DNA of 64,000 nucleotides from Flectonema sp. DT1601 (taxonomy: Eukaryota; Euglenozoa; Diplonemea; Diplonemida; Diplonemidae): contig OZ025830.1 in the NCBI GenBank assembly GCA_964019425.1, forward strand, positions 638,501 through 702,500, read 5' to 3'. Both the position numbers and the translations under genes were made by a program. Below, piece by piece: positions 40,013 through 49,859 of this stretch. The number at the start of each line of letters is the position of its first letter. Position 1 is the stretch's first letter. Under the pieces are notes generated by a model. The model searched no databases. It saw only the letters and a program-made list of their open reading frames with translations, and was not told where the DNA came from.

Positions 40013-40182
40013 TGTTACCCACGTTGATGAAAAAGTAACTTTCCGGAGGATAACTCCCAGATTGTTTCATCTTCACTTTCAGAATCCTTTTTTTCTTTTT
40101 TTTTTTATACCGAAGCTGCTCAGATTGAAAGCCGATATTTCTTATTTTCCCCGTGCGACAGGATTTTGTCTGCGTTTCGAAC

Positions 40183-40226
<44 letters not shown>

Positions 40227-40363
40227 AATTCCCGCCTTCAGTAGTACTACAGCGGCTTTCTTCTAACCTACCCCCAGTACTGCAATGCAATGTGGATGAT
40301 ATTGTGGTAGGCGTATTTATAATTAATTATGAAACAGATATTTTCATTAATAAAACAACAACA
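40013..40363. other. intergenic
   Basis: 3' UTR and a T run of about 40. CCCGCCTTCAG at 40241 is a plausible acceptor for the sulfotransferase mRNA. Confidence 0.5.
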
Positions 40364-42022
40364 ATGGAAAAAAGACTAATCCTCTTGGTAGCAGCACTGC
40401 TGTTGCTGTTGTTGATATTGCTCTCGAGTAATGGTCACAACAGTTTGCGAGTTTCTGTAAAAACATCGTATAGGTATGAGTGTTTTTAAATTTTTAATTT
40501 TTTTTTTTTTTTTATAATAAAAAAACAACAACAACACACTTCAGTGTAACTGATACTCTGTGGGGAGAGTGGGAACCAGTCAAGTCATCTTACAAAGTAG
40601 AAGATGAAATAAACATTTTCAACAACGACACTCCTGACGGTGACTACAAACCTGTAATTACATATCCTCCTTCTGATGATCAGGTTTTTATGAAGGAACT
40701 TTCTACTGGTATGTACTGTTGTTCACCTTCAATCACTGTGATGTGAGTTGTGTTGTCAATCATCAAAAAAATACCATCAAAAAAAAAAAAAAAAAACAGG
40801 AAATTCCATTCGATTCTTAGTTTTTACTGATTCTGAATGTGCAACAGAATACGTCCGACCACTTAACGGGAAAAGAATCATCGAGAGTGAAGCCCTTCGA
40901 AGATGCGCCACATGGAGGCTATGTCAATCACTTCAATGTCGAGCTGGAAAATGTAAAATGTTTTCACCAACATGTGAATTAAAAGCATCGGCAGGATCGA
41001 AAGTATTTGTTATTATTGACAGAGTGCCTACAAAGATTCCCCTCAGAAGTAGTCTATTAGGAAATTTAAAACCGCTTGAGGATATAAGAAACGGAAGAAA
41101 ACCAATTTCTGGTGTAGTTGACCTACCGACATGTCGAAAAGTGAATAGTTTTAAATGGAGAGACGCTGAACGAAGAACTTCAAGTGAGTACCCGTTTATT
41201 CACGTGACTGTGAGAGATAAGAGAAATATGAATGTCATGACTCAGATTGATCCCATTCACAAAATAGTAATCTTCCGAACACCCAAAGTAATGTCAACCA
41301 ATGCCTACATCCTCGGAGATAGATTGATTGGTCACAAAGATGTTGTTTTAGATACTAATTTAACTTTAGATGTTTATTTGATGACGAGCAGTAAATTGAG
41401 ACCTCGAATGTCATTTTTACACTTAAACTTAGAACAAGCAAATCAAGTAATGAACGACCCGACATGGAAGAAAGTATTATTTGTTAGAGATCCAGCAGAG
41501 AGATTCCTCTCTATGTGGATGGATAAGATCGTTGGGATGAAACTTCCATTTAGAAATTTTTTTGGTAATAATTCGTTCTCAAAACAAGTCCGATATCTAA
41601 CAGATGCCGGACCCCCTCCTGCCGGGAACGGACCACTTACAAACATCCACTACAGACAACAGTTTTATATAAATCACGTTTATAAGTTCCTTCCTCACTT
41701 TGATTTCATTGCGTGGGGTACATCTGCTAATGCTGAAACTATGCTCAAAAAATATGGCCTTTGGAAAGAATTTGGGGCTCCTGAACTTTGGCCATACGGA
41801 TTCATGAGAAACAGCGGCACTCACAAGACTGACTCGACAAGTAAGTTTGATGAACACTACACTCCAGAATTATTACGGAAGGTTAAAGAAGCTTATAAAC
41901 TCGACTACGGGTTTTTAGAGTATGTTGGACTCCTGGATAGAAATAGTACCCCACAATCTGGGTCGTATTTAACATCATTCAAGCAAGCCTGTTGTTGGGA
42001 AACGTGTTTCCCGATTTCTTGA
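40364..42022 (+). CDS. Golgi-type carbohydrate sulfotransferase
   Basis: Three exons (40364-40473, 40545-40708, 40800-42022) give 498 residues. The first exon encodes a type II signal-anchor (RLILLVAALLLLLLILL) and little else, as in Golgi glycosyl- and sulfotransferases. The catalytic region has a 5'-phosphosulfate loop-like VIFRTPKVMSTNAY and a clear 3'-phosphate element VLFVRDPAERFLSMW, the signature of the carbohydrate sulfotransferase (Sulfotransfer_2) family that uses PAPS. The final part is cysteine-containing (QACCWETCF). It would sulfate glycans in the Golgi lumen; the acceptor is unknown. Splice phases 2 and 1 are both consistent with a continuous frame. Confidence 0.85.
40474..40544 (+). 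other. cis-intron 1 in sulfotransferase gene
   Basis: The donor is GTATGA, followed by a T-run, then CAACAACAACACACTTCAG. Phase 2. Confidence 0.85.
40709..40799 (+). other. cis-intron 2 in sulfotransferase gene
   Basis: The donor is GTATGT and the acceptor an A-run ending AAAAAACAG. Phase 1; 91 nt. Confidence 0.85.
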
Positions 42023-42967
42023 ATTGTCGTCAAAGGGAAAACTGCGAACTTTGTAAAATAAAAAAAAAATGAAATAATCTTTTTTTTCCCCATTTTATGT
42101 AGCATCTGTACACATATACATTAATAATTAATCTTTCTCTCTCTCTCACTCTCTCCCTCTATTGCCCACCTCTATTTTCTTTTAGGACATAAACAATTAT
42201 CAATTTTACCCTTTTGTTATTCCTTTAAGGTTAATAGGTTCAGTCCTTCGTTTGTTGCATGAGTAGCCGATTTATTTCCACTTACACGTCACTCAGACCA
42301 ATATACGTTAATTTCAGAATGTATGCCTACACTAACATTACCTTTAGTCAACATGTATCTAAAACTAATGTTAAAATTATCGTTATGTTTGATTACGATC
42401 CAATATATTTGTGTTCATAAAATCAAATAGTTATCCCCTCCGTGGCCCCCGAATCCCCATATTCGATAGCACATACGGGATTTTTTTATCGATACCAACT
42501 GTTGATTTTCTTATATTGCAACCAGGTTTTGGCCGAACCCCTATTCTCGTTTTTGCCAAGTTTCAAGTTGCTTTCCATTTAATATTAGTATCAAGTTACC
42601 CCCCTGATTTGATGACTTTTCCAAACAGAGCCTTGCTTTAGTGTTTCATTACCGTTCGAATAGAGGTAAGGGATGCGTTGATTAAAACACCTGAAAACTT
42701 GTGTTTTCGGTTTTATTTAATTAAAAAAAACCAATTCAGATTGGCCTTTGTTTCGTTGAACGCAGACAAAATCCTGCCGCATGCGGAAAATAAAACCGTG
42801 ACCATAAGAAATATAGGAATCTGAATCGAATACAAAAACTTTATTAATATAAATATATAAAAAACTACACTCCTCCTCCCTTCATGTTGGTTATTCTTGT
42901 TATGTTAGCACCGACTGTTGAAAATTATTTGTTTTTTTTTGTTTTAAACATTTCCTCACACAGGAAT
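42023..42967. other. intergenic
   Basis: Probable long 3' UTR. An AG (TTAATTTCAG at 42317) is followed at once by a 33-codon frame (42319-42420) with no recognisable product. ACATTTCCTCACACAG at 42963 is the acceptor of the next gene. Confidence 0.5.
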
Positions 42968-44878
42968 ATGCCACGTAATGTGCTTCCAAGTGACTCGGGT
43001 TCGGAGGCGGACCTGCCCGATCCTAAGACAGCAGCTGGGAAGGCGATCTTATCGTTGTTCGGAGATGATGATGATGAAGTGGCAGTTGCTGTACGAAAAC
43101 CTGTTGGTAGGAAACGAAGAAATTTACTGCCGACCACAACGAACACGACACCAATGAGAGATGATGGGAGCGATGATGAAACGGTAACCGAAATACGACC
43201 TCCAAAAATAACAGAAACACCTGAAAAACAAAAACAAAAACAAACATCTAAAATGATCGAACAATCACCAGGTGCGGGTTCTCCGAGACTACCGAGTGTA
43301 GCGGAGATTACCACGGCAATCAATAACCCAACTGCGTTTAATAATTCTATCTTAGATATTCCTGCTCGTAAAGGTAGAAAATCAGTCGCTACAAACCTCT
43401 TTATGGATAATCAAAATAGTTATTCTGACGAAGACTCTGATTCTGACATTCCGAGTAAACCTCACCGTAAGCCGACAGGAAAGAAGTCAGTTTCTAAAAC
43501 TTCAGATAAAAGAAAGTTAACTGGGAAAAAACAATCTGCGCTCCACTCGGACAGCGACGAAGACACACCACAACCTCCACAGCAAACTACAAGAAAGGGA
43601 AGGAACTCGTTAAAATCGAAAAAAAAAACATCTAAACAAACGACGGACGATACCGACGATGAACCTGAACCTGAACCTAAACCTGAACCGCGTACTGCTC
43701 GAAGAGGACGTAAATCTGTTAACTTGCCAACTGATACTTCTTTAGACAACGATGCGGACAACATTCTGAAAACTGTAACAAAAATGGGCACAAGAAAGCC
43801 AACTGGAAAAAAAACTGCCAAAACCCAATCAGATGACTCAACGAGCGAATCGGACACTAACCAGAAAATTAAGAAAAAAAGCAAGAAAGCTTCCAGGAAG
43901 CCAACAGGAAAGAAAACTGTCAAATCCCTTCAGTCAGACGATTCCTCAAGCGAATCGAACTCTTCGAAAAAAGTTGTAAAAAAAGCATCCAAAAAAATTA
44001 CACCAATTCGTAAAAAAGAAAAATCTAAGAATCGAGCAGACGACGACAGTGATATTGATGAGCAGGTAATTTTAAAAAAGAGAAGGAAGAAAGAATATAG
44101 ATTAGAACATAATGATGAAGAGGACAACAGTATTATAAACAAAAAGTTACAGAAATCAAGACAAGCAAGAATCGAACATGAATATCAAACTGATGACGAA
44201 AGTGATGACAACAACGCTGAAACAACCATCACAGATGCCACTGCTACGTCAATTCCTATGACTGGGATCACAGCAACTACTTTCACAAGTGAAGATATTC
44301 ATGAGGACACAGACTCAAGCGAGTCTGTCACCAGCAGCGCTATGCGACCCGCAGTAAAGAATAAACCTTTAAGAAAAAGTGTAATGATCAACCCAAAGCC
44401 AACTGAAACAGCCGTTTTCAAAGTTGGAAATCCCAGCAACGTCTGGGGCACAGACGACTACAACTACGCAAAAGCCGAAAAAAAAGAAGAAGAACGAGTC
44501 CTTCGTGAACGTCGAAACGCCTTAGTATTAGATGAAGCAAACACTGGTAGGTTAAGTAATTCAAGGCAAGCATTTACTATTCACACTGTGCCTGTTCAGG
44601 TTGATACGAATGACTTGACTGTTAAGGAATTAAAGTCTGAATTACTTCTCCGAAGTCTTCCAATCACTGGTAAGAAAGATGAACTTCGTAGTAGACTTGA
44701 AAAGGCTCTCGATCCATCAGCTAAACCTTTTGGTAAAAATAAAAAATCAAAAATTGAAAAAGTCTCTCCCAAGAAAAGTAAAACACCATCCAACAAGACT
44801 CGCAAAACAAGACTATCAGCCTCGTTGAACTTCGATGACATCAGCTGCGAGTCAGACGATGTAAGTGACGACTACTAA
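42968..44878 (+). CDS. SAP-domain nuclear protein with RKPTGKK repeats
   Basis: The protein has 636 residues from the ATG at 42968, four bases after the acceptor at 42963. Most of it is disordered and rich in Lys, Ser, Asp and Glu. It carries two families of short basic repeats: [RK]-[KR]-P/L-T-G-K-K (at least four) and R-[KR]-G-R-[KN]-S (at least three), separated by acidic Ser/Asp clusters that look like CK2 sites. A SAP domain lies at about 548-582 (LTVKELKSELLLRSLPITGK, DELRSRLEKAL), a helix-loop-helix motif that binds AT-rich DNA. The basic tail looks like a nuclear localisation signal. Chromatin or nuclear-matrix binding is the likely role. Confidence 0.82.
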   Translation: MPRNVLPSDSGSEADLPDPKTAAGKAILSLFGDDDDEVAVAVRKPVGRKRRNLLPTTTNTTPMRDDGSDDETVTEIRPPKITETPEKQKQKQTSKMIEQSPGAGSPRLPSVAEITTAINNPTAFNNSILDIPARKGRKSVATNLFMDNQNSYSDEDSDSDIPSKPHRKPTGKKSVSKTSDKRKLTGKKQSALHSDSDEDTPQPPQQTTRKGRNSLKSKKKTSKQTTDDTDDEPEPEPKPEPRTARRGRKSVNLPTDTSLDNDADNILKTVTKMGTRKPTGKKTAKTQSDDSTSESDTNQKIKKKSKKASRKPTGKKTVKSLQSDDSSSESNSSKKVVKKASKKITPIRKKEKSKNRADDDSDIDEQVILKKRRKKEYRLEHNDEEDNSIINKKLQKSRQARIEHEYQTDDESDDNNAETTITDATATSIPMTGITATTFTSEDIHEDTDSSESVTSSAMRPAVKNKPLRKSVMINPKPTETAVFKVGNPSNVWGTDDYNYAKAEKKEEERVLRERRNALVLDEANTGRLSNSRQAFTIHTVPVQVDTNDLTVKELKSELLLRSLPITGKKDELRSRLEKALDPSAKPFGKNKKSKIEKVSPKKSKTPSNKTRKTRLSASLNFDDISCESDDVSDDY

Positions 44879-45059
44879 ATTATATTATCGCCTCCCATTT
44901 TGTATCCTTTAGTTCAGCAATCCCATTTTCCCCTTTTAGATATTTTTTTATGTATTTTAGCCGCTGGTTCTGTTCTTGCTTGTTTTTTTTTATAATTTTA
45001 CTTCAATTTTTATCTCTTTTTTTTGAAGGTAATTGAAAAAGGAAAAAAAAAAAAAAAAA

Positions 45060-45525
45060 ATGTTTGAAGAAAATAAATCCATGGGAATGGGAGGGTTGGT
45101 CCTCACTGCATTGTTTGTTGGTATCGCAATTATGATGAATGTGTTCGCATGTGTTCTTTTACCTGAAAAGAATTTCAATCCGTTGATTATTTTATTTGCT
45201 CAAATGATGGTACCGTTACCACTAATACTATGCGGAACACCAAGAAGTTCATACGACTCTATTGACGGAGAGATGCCATTCATAAGTGTTCTTGGGTGGT
45301 TTATGTCCGGAATGTATGTCAGAGTTTTCTTTTTTTTTAAATATTAAACAATCTTTTTGATTAATATTCCAAACAAACAGCTTCGCTTCCATGGCACTCT
45401 TTGTCCCTCTCACGATGCTTCACGAGGACTCTATTTCTGGTAAACAGTTGGGGTTGACTTACGGAGCTCAAGCATTGATGTACGTCATTTTCGCAGTCGC
45501 TGCGAAAAAATTAAAATCGGATTAA
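45060..45525 (+). CDS. VPS55: VPS55 / LEPROT-family membrane protein
   Basis: Exons 45060-45313 and 45381-45525 join in phase 2 to give 132 residues. It has the family length and four hydrophobic helices: GGLVLTALFVGIAIMMNVF, NPLIILFAQMMVPLPLILC, a third across the splice junction (VLGWFMSGIFASMALFVPL), and GLTYGAQALMYVIFAVAA. The N-P-L-[IF]-[IV]-L and PLPLI features and the R-x-x-Y-D segment fit VPS55/OB-RGRP. VPS55 works with VPS68 in late endosome to vacuole trafficking. The start at 45060 (MFEENKSM) is chosen as the first ATG after the acceptor TTTTTTTTGAAG (45028) and its A-rich leader. Confidence 0.85.
45314..45380 (+). other. cis-intron in VPS55 gene
   Basis: The donor is GTATGT and the acceptor CCAAACAAACAG. 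Phase 2; T-run in the 5' half. Confidence 0.88.
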
Positions 45526-46023
45526 ATTAGGTAAAGTATGAATCGACTGGTTTTGACCTTGGAAGAAAGAGAAATGTAGTTCACGGAAAGTAATATCTGA
45601 GTGATAGCGCGCGCACACCCCTGAAGTGGTATTTCACCTGCTTTGTGTGATCCGTTGATTCTCTGTTTCTGAACGGATCTCAAAAAAAAAAGGAAGAAAA
45701 TTAAAAGTTGGCGGATTATTCATTTTTAATATTAGTAATAATTACACTTGATGATTAGGCTATTGAGAGCCCTACTTGTTTGAGGAAAATCGCAGCTAAG
45801 AACGATTGTATGCTGCTTAAGTAATTTCTCCCCCCCCGTGCCCCCCTTCCTTTGTTTTTCTCAAAAAAAAAAATTTGTTTCTTACTCAACTACTCATTTT
45901 TTTTTTCTTCTCAATAAAATTTGTTATGGAAAATGGAATTTAGATTTTCTTATTTTTTGTAAGTTTTTTTTTTTATAATTATTCTACAACGAACAGGCCG
46001 CGTACCACACTCAAAACAATTAA
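45526..46023. other. intergenic
   Basis: No gene. A run of C and T near 45830-45860 and A/T runs. CTACAACGAACAG at 45996 precedes the next start; it is less pyrimidine-rich than other gene acceptors. Confidence 0.55.
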
Positions 46024-46821
46024 ATGATTAACAGAAGAGAAGAACGTGATGCAACTAGAAGACGGCGGGGGGAAGTCGAGCAGGCTATGCTACAATTAGA
46101 AGGAAATCTCTTGAATTTCGATACTTTGATTGATGAAATCGCCGAGAGCGATGATTTGTTTGATGGCTCACCCCTAAAGAGTTGGGAACCACTATTGTCA
46201 TTGCAAAAGAAAAAAGCAGTTTTCGAATCTTTAAAGAAACAGGGAAAGGATTCTTCTGAAGAACTTCGCACAGGTATTGCCGAAATTGAAGAGCGGCTGC
46301 GATTGGTCAGGGGAATTTCACACAAACGTTGCGGACATCATCAAGAGGGTCCGGCAGTAGAACAGGCTTACAGAGAAGCAAAATCCTGGGTTAATACAGT
46401 AGCAGTTAAACTACACTGTGCTGCGGCATTGGTAATGAGAAGAGGTCGGCAAGCTCACACTAAAACAGGAATGATGTTGTTGGCTAAGTTAGATGCTGAT
46501 GACTTAGCGATCGTATCAAAATTGAAATTTCATCTTCACAAAATTGAGATGACAAGGGATTTGTTAGACAAGGAACGATTATCACCAGAAGACGTTGTTT
46601 CTATTCAACCAGAAATTGATCAATTCCTTCAGGAGTGTGAAGAGTTAGATACACTCGATGACTCTCTTGATAATATTTGGGACTGCATCGACCTTGAAGA
46701 GGACCTCACTCCACTTGATAGACAACAATCAGAACACGACAGTGAATACATCACTGATGATCACAGATCACTAAAAAAACAAAAACACAGAGGACGTTCA
46801 TCTGAAGAATGCCAAGCTTAA
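46024..46821 (+). CDS. unknown coiled-coil protein
   Basis: The protein has 265 residues and is predominantly helical. Heptad-like charged stretches lie at 1-30 (REERDATRRRRGEVEQA) and 55-95 (LQKKKAVFESLKKQ, IEERLRLVRG). A short CGHH segment follows, then a helical middle part and an acidic C-terminus (CEELDTLDDSLDN, CIDLEEDLTP) ending in a basic Ser-containing tail (KKQKHRGRSS). No domain is recognised. It has no signal peptide or membrane helix, so it is probably cytosolic or nuclear. No intron. The leader is 27 nt from the AG at 45996. Confidence 0.7.
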   Translation: MINRREERDATRRRRGEVEQAMLQLEGNLLNFDTLIDEIAESDDLFDGSPLKSWEPLLSLQKKKAVFESLKKQGKDSSEELRTGIAEIEERLRLVRGISHKRCGHHQEGPAVEQAYREAKSWVNTVAVKLHCAAALVMRRGRQAHTKTGMMLLAKLDADDLAIVSKLKFHLHKIEMTRDLLDKERLSPEDVVSIQPEIDQFLQECEELDTLDDSLDNIWDCIDLEEDLTPLDRQQSEHDSEYITDDHRSLKKQKHRGRSSEECQA

Positions 46822-47377
46822 AATAATTGTAACTGCGAGAGATAGACTTCTTTTTTTTTTTTTTTTTTTCCTTCCAAAAAAAACTTACTTTACCTGGTCC
46901 CGCGAATACAAGATTTCTGATTCATATTGTGAAAGGATGATTTCCCATTTTTTCCCATCAGATCCCTTTGATTTCTTTTCTTAAATTTTTTCAACTTGTT
47001 ATTAATTTTTGAAAAGATATTTATGTGGAAAGGAAAAAAGATATATTAAAAAAAAAAAAAAAAAAGCTAGCATTGGAATGGTCTCTGCTTGTGATTTGCA
47101 AATAGGTATTTTTTTATTTTTTTTTGCAATTTTAGTTAGGCCCATTTAAATACAGAGAGAATGAAAAAAAATAAATAAAAAAACCTTTTCCTTTTTTTCT
47201 TTTTTATCTCTTTTACTGGACTTCTCCACACATGTTGTTGTTTGTTTGTTGTTTTTATTTTTTTTTTCCTTTCTTCTTATCTTTATTTTTCAGGGGGAAA
47301 TAAATAATTAAACCCCACTGCGCATAGTTAACATTACTACGAATTTTTTAATGATTTTTTTAAACCTTTTTTTTTAA
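46822..47377. other. intergenic
   Basis: A/T runs up to the TTAA target site at 47374-47377. No gene seen. Confidence 0.6.
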
Positions 47378-47395
47378 CCCATTAAGGACGGGGGG
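47378..47395 (+). repeat. piggyBac left terminal inverted repeat
   Basis: CCCATTAAGGACGGGGGG directly after TTAA; pairs with the right end. Confidence 0.9.
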
Positions 47396-47553
47396 TCCAC
47401 TACAGTGGTTATTTTGAAATTTTATTTTCGCTAAGGGGAAAACCCGGCTAACGCTACCCAGGGGGGGTGTAATCGAGGCCGTTTCGCGACGAATCTTGGG
47501 TGGGATGGCGTGGTTCGCTGTGTTTTTATTCATGAAATTCAAAACTAATAATC

Positions 47554-48910
47554 GAAATTTTACCACCTAACAAGAAGTTTCGTGTGCCTGTTGAAATTGA
47601 TACAAGTTCGGCGTCCTATGAAAGTCTGATGATGATGGATTCTGTATCGGAGTCGTCATCTGACAGCAACACAGCAAAGGTATCAAAGTGGGGGGGCAAA
47701 ACCAAGAGAATCCCCAGGGAAAAACGGAAAGGACCTACCCAGAGTGTGAGCGACTTTAATGAAATGAGCGAATTGAAGGCATCCAACTCATTTTCACTGA
47801 TCATGTGCTTAAAATGATATTTTGACACACTCTTATCTACCCGATTGACAAAGAGACGTCCATGAAGTCACTAGAAGTTGGTGAACTGAAATGCTTTCTC
47901 CGTAATTTCCACACTGCTAACTAACACATTCCTGCTTCTTATGTTCATAGTCTTGTTAAACCCCATAATAATAAAGGGCATTGGGTGACGTTTGACAATT
48001 TTAATTCGTCATACGCATTTCTTGTTTTGATGTTGGCGAAAGGGTTCCACTGTGGTGGAACAGCCTGACGGAACAGAAAGGGAGTTCTGTTGATGTTACA
48101 AAACCGAAGGCTACCCTGGACCGGGACGACTAAGCAAATCGGAAGTGAAAGAAAGACCGAAGAATCTTACTGCTTCTTACCTTCAGTCAAGCACGGCATC
48201 CACCATATAAAGTGGAGAGACTCAAAGGATGTGCATCTTTTCAGTACTCTTCCCTTACGTGAGCAGTGTGTCGATGTATATCGCTGGATTAGGAAGAAAA
48301 ATAAAAAAGAAAAAGTGCCGATCAAACTACCGTGCAAGTAGACAGGTACACCAAGACGATGGGAGGTGTTAACCTGATGGGTAGCGTGAAGGGAAGGGCG
48401 AACAGAAACCTTCAAACTAAACGATGGCATCTAAAGGTTTTCGACTACTTGCTGAAAGTTTCAATCTTCAACACGTTTACCCTTCAAAAGAAATGCGGTA
48501 AGGATACTGGTACCTACATACGGTATGTAGAGGAGCTCGCTATGCAACTCGTCAGTGACGGGACATCGAGAGACAAGACAACCGATACCACATCTACTAT
48601 TGACTCAGATTCGCACTTTTCACACATATTCAGCACCACTGAGCACTATCCATCAATATTTGGCACTGCTAAACAATGTAAGTATCACAATACTCGAGTG
48701 AGGACTACTTATGGATGCCAGGGGCGTAAGGTTTTTATGTGTCCTGCACCTTGTTTTGGCAAATACCACTTAAATCTTACAAAGGGGAGAACATTTGCGT
48801 CCCATACCACTACCTCTGTGTCGGGAGGTGCTATCCGGGAAGAATGTACGAAGGGGAAGACCCCTGCACTCACAACAACATCAAAATTGAAGAGGCGCAA
48901 GGAGTCATAA
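47554..48910 (+). pseudogene. broken piggyBac transposase
   Basis: Coding remnants lie in at least three frames: an N-terminal Ser/Glu-rich part (47584-47817), a middle part with KGHWVTFDNFNSSYA and a following NRKG element (about 47960-48100) broken by a stop, a 48090-48341 fragment with IKWRDSKDVHLFST, and the C-terminal part (48332-48910). The last part keeps YTKTMGGVNLMGS and the cysteine-rich end (CKYHNTRVRTTYGC ... CPAPCFGKYH) typical of piggyBac transposases. Stops and frameshifts between them rule out a functional protein. It is shorter than the usual ~600 residues, so the 5' coding part is probably also deleted. Confidence 0.85.
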
Positions 48911-49096
48911 GAACTGAGCTTATTTTTGTCTTTGGTGGTGTTTTCATTTGTTCTGTTCACACTTTAGGTGGTGAATGTGTGTGTATTTTTAACGGGCAGG
49001 CAATGGCGGTTCACTTTGTCACATCACCTTTCCGAGCCCCCCTACCCCTTTTCCCCGTTAGCTCTTTTTTCAAAAAAAGTCAAAAAACCGGGTTTT

Positions 49097-49114
49097 ACCC
49101 CCGTCCGTAATGGG
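49097..49114 (-). repeat. piggyBac right terminal inverted repeat
   Basis: ACCCCCGTCCGTAATGGG directly before TTAA; inverted match to the left end. Confidence 0.9.
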
Positions 49115-49822
49115 TTAAAGAAAAAACTTCGACCACGAAACTTAAATTTAGTGGTATGAAAAAAAGAAATTTAGCATTTTTTTTTTTTTTTTTTTTTTTT
49201 TTTCAGGTGTCAGTATTTATGCCTCCCCTGGCTTTTTAAATAAATAAATAAATTAACACCACATGATATTTGTGGATGAAACCGTAAATATGTCTTGTGG
49301 GTTGGGAAGCTCTCTCACATCTCTATTGCAAACTCCGCTTTTTTTTTTTTTTTTTTTTTTTTTAGCTTTATTAATAGTGAGCTATTTGTGTCAAAGAGAT
49401 GTACCCAACAAATTTTCACGAATTTTGAATTTTGAATTTTTTTTTTTTTTTTTTTTTTTGTAAAAAAGGTCTCTAATAATTGTAAGAAAAACAAAATCTC
49501 TCCTGGGCTCTGGTTGCATGCGATTTTTGTCAAGTATATTATTGACTTCGCCACTTCCGTCGTTAAAGTCCCGCATGGGCTGCAGTTTCAATTCACTGGT
49601 GCCTCAGACTCGTTCTCTTTGAGGAAATAAATAAGTGAAGAGAGGAAAGAGAAAGGAAAGGGACTCTTACTGTTTTCTCGTTCCGCCTTTTTATTTATTC
49701 ATTTTTTTTTTATTTTGTTGTTCATCTTTCCCTTCGCAGATTTTTATACACCGCAATTGAAGTAACGACCGACAATAACAAAAGGGAAAAAAAAAAAAGG
49801 GAACAAAAAAGTGGAAGGATGG

Positions 49823-49859
<37 letters not shown>

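Larger units (their letters stand above)
47378..49114 (+). mobile_element. degenerate piggyBac-type DNA transposon
   Basis: A 1737-nt element flanked on both sides by TTAA (47374-47377 and 49115-49118), the piggyBac target. Terminal inverted repeats: CCCATTAAGGACGGGGGG on the left, and on the right (reverse complement) CCCATTACGGACGGGGGT, with one internal mismatch. A subterminal inverted block GCTAA(C)GGGGAAAA also occurs near each end. The interior is a broken transposase. The ends look intact, so the element could still be moved in trans. Confidence 0.92.

Noticed and set aside
42319-42420. 33-codon frame directly after TTAATTTCAG
   Set aside because: Its position is suggestive, but the product is not recognisable and a frame this short is expected by chance.
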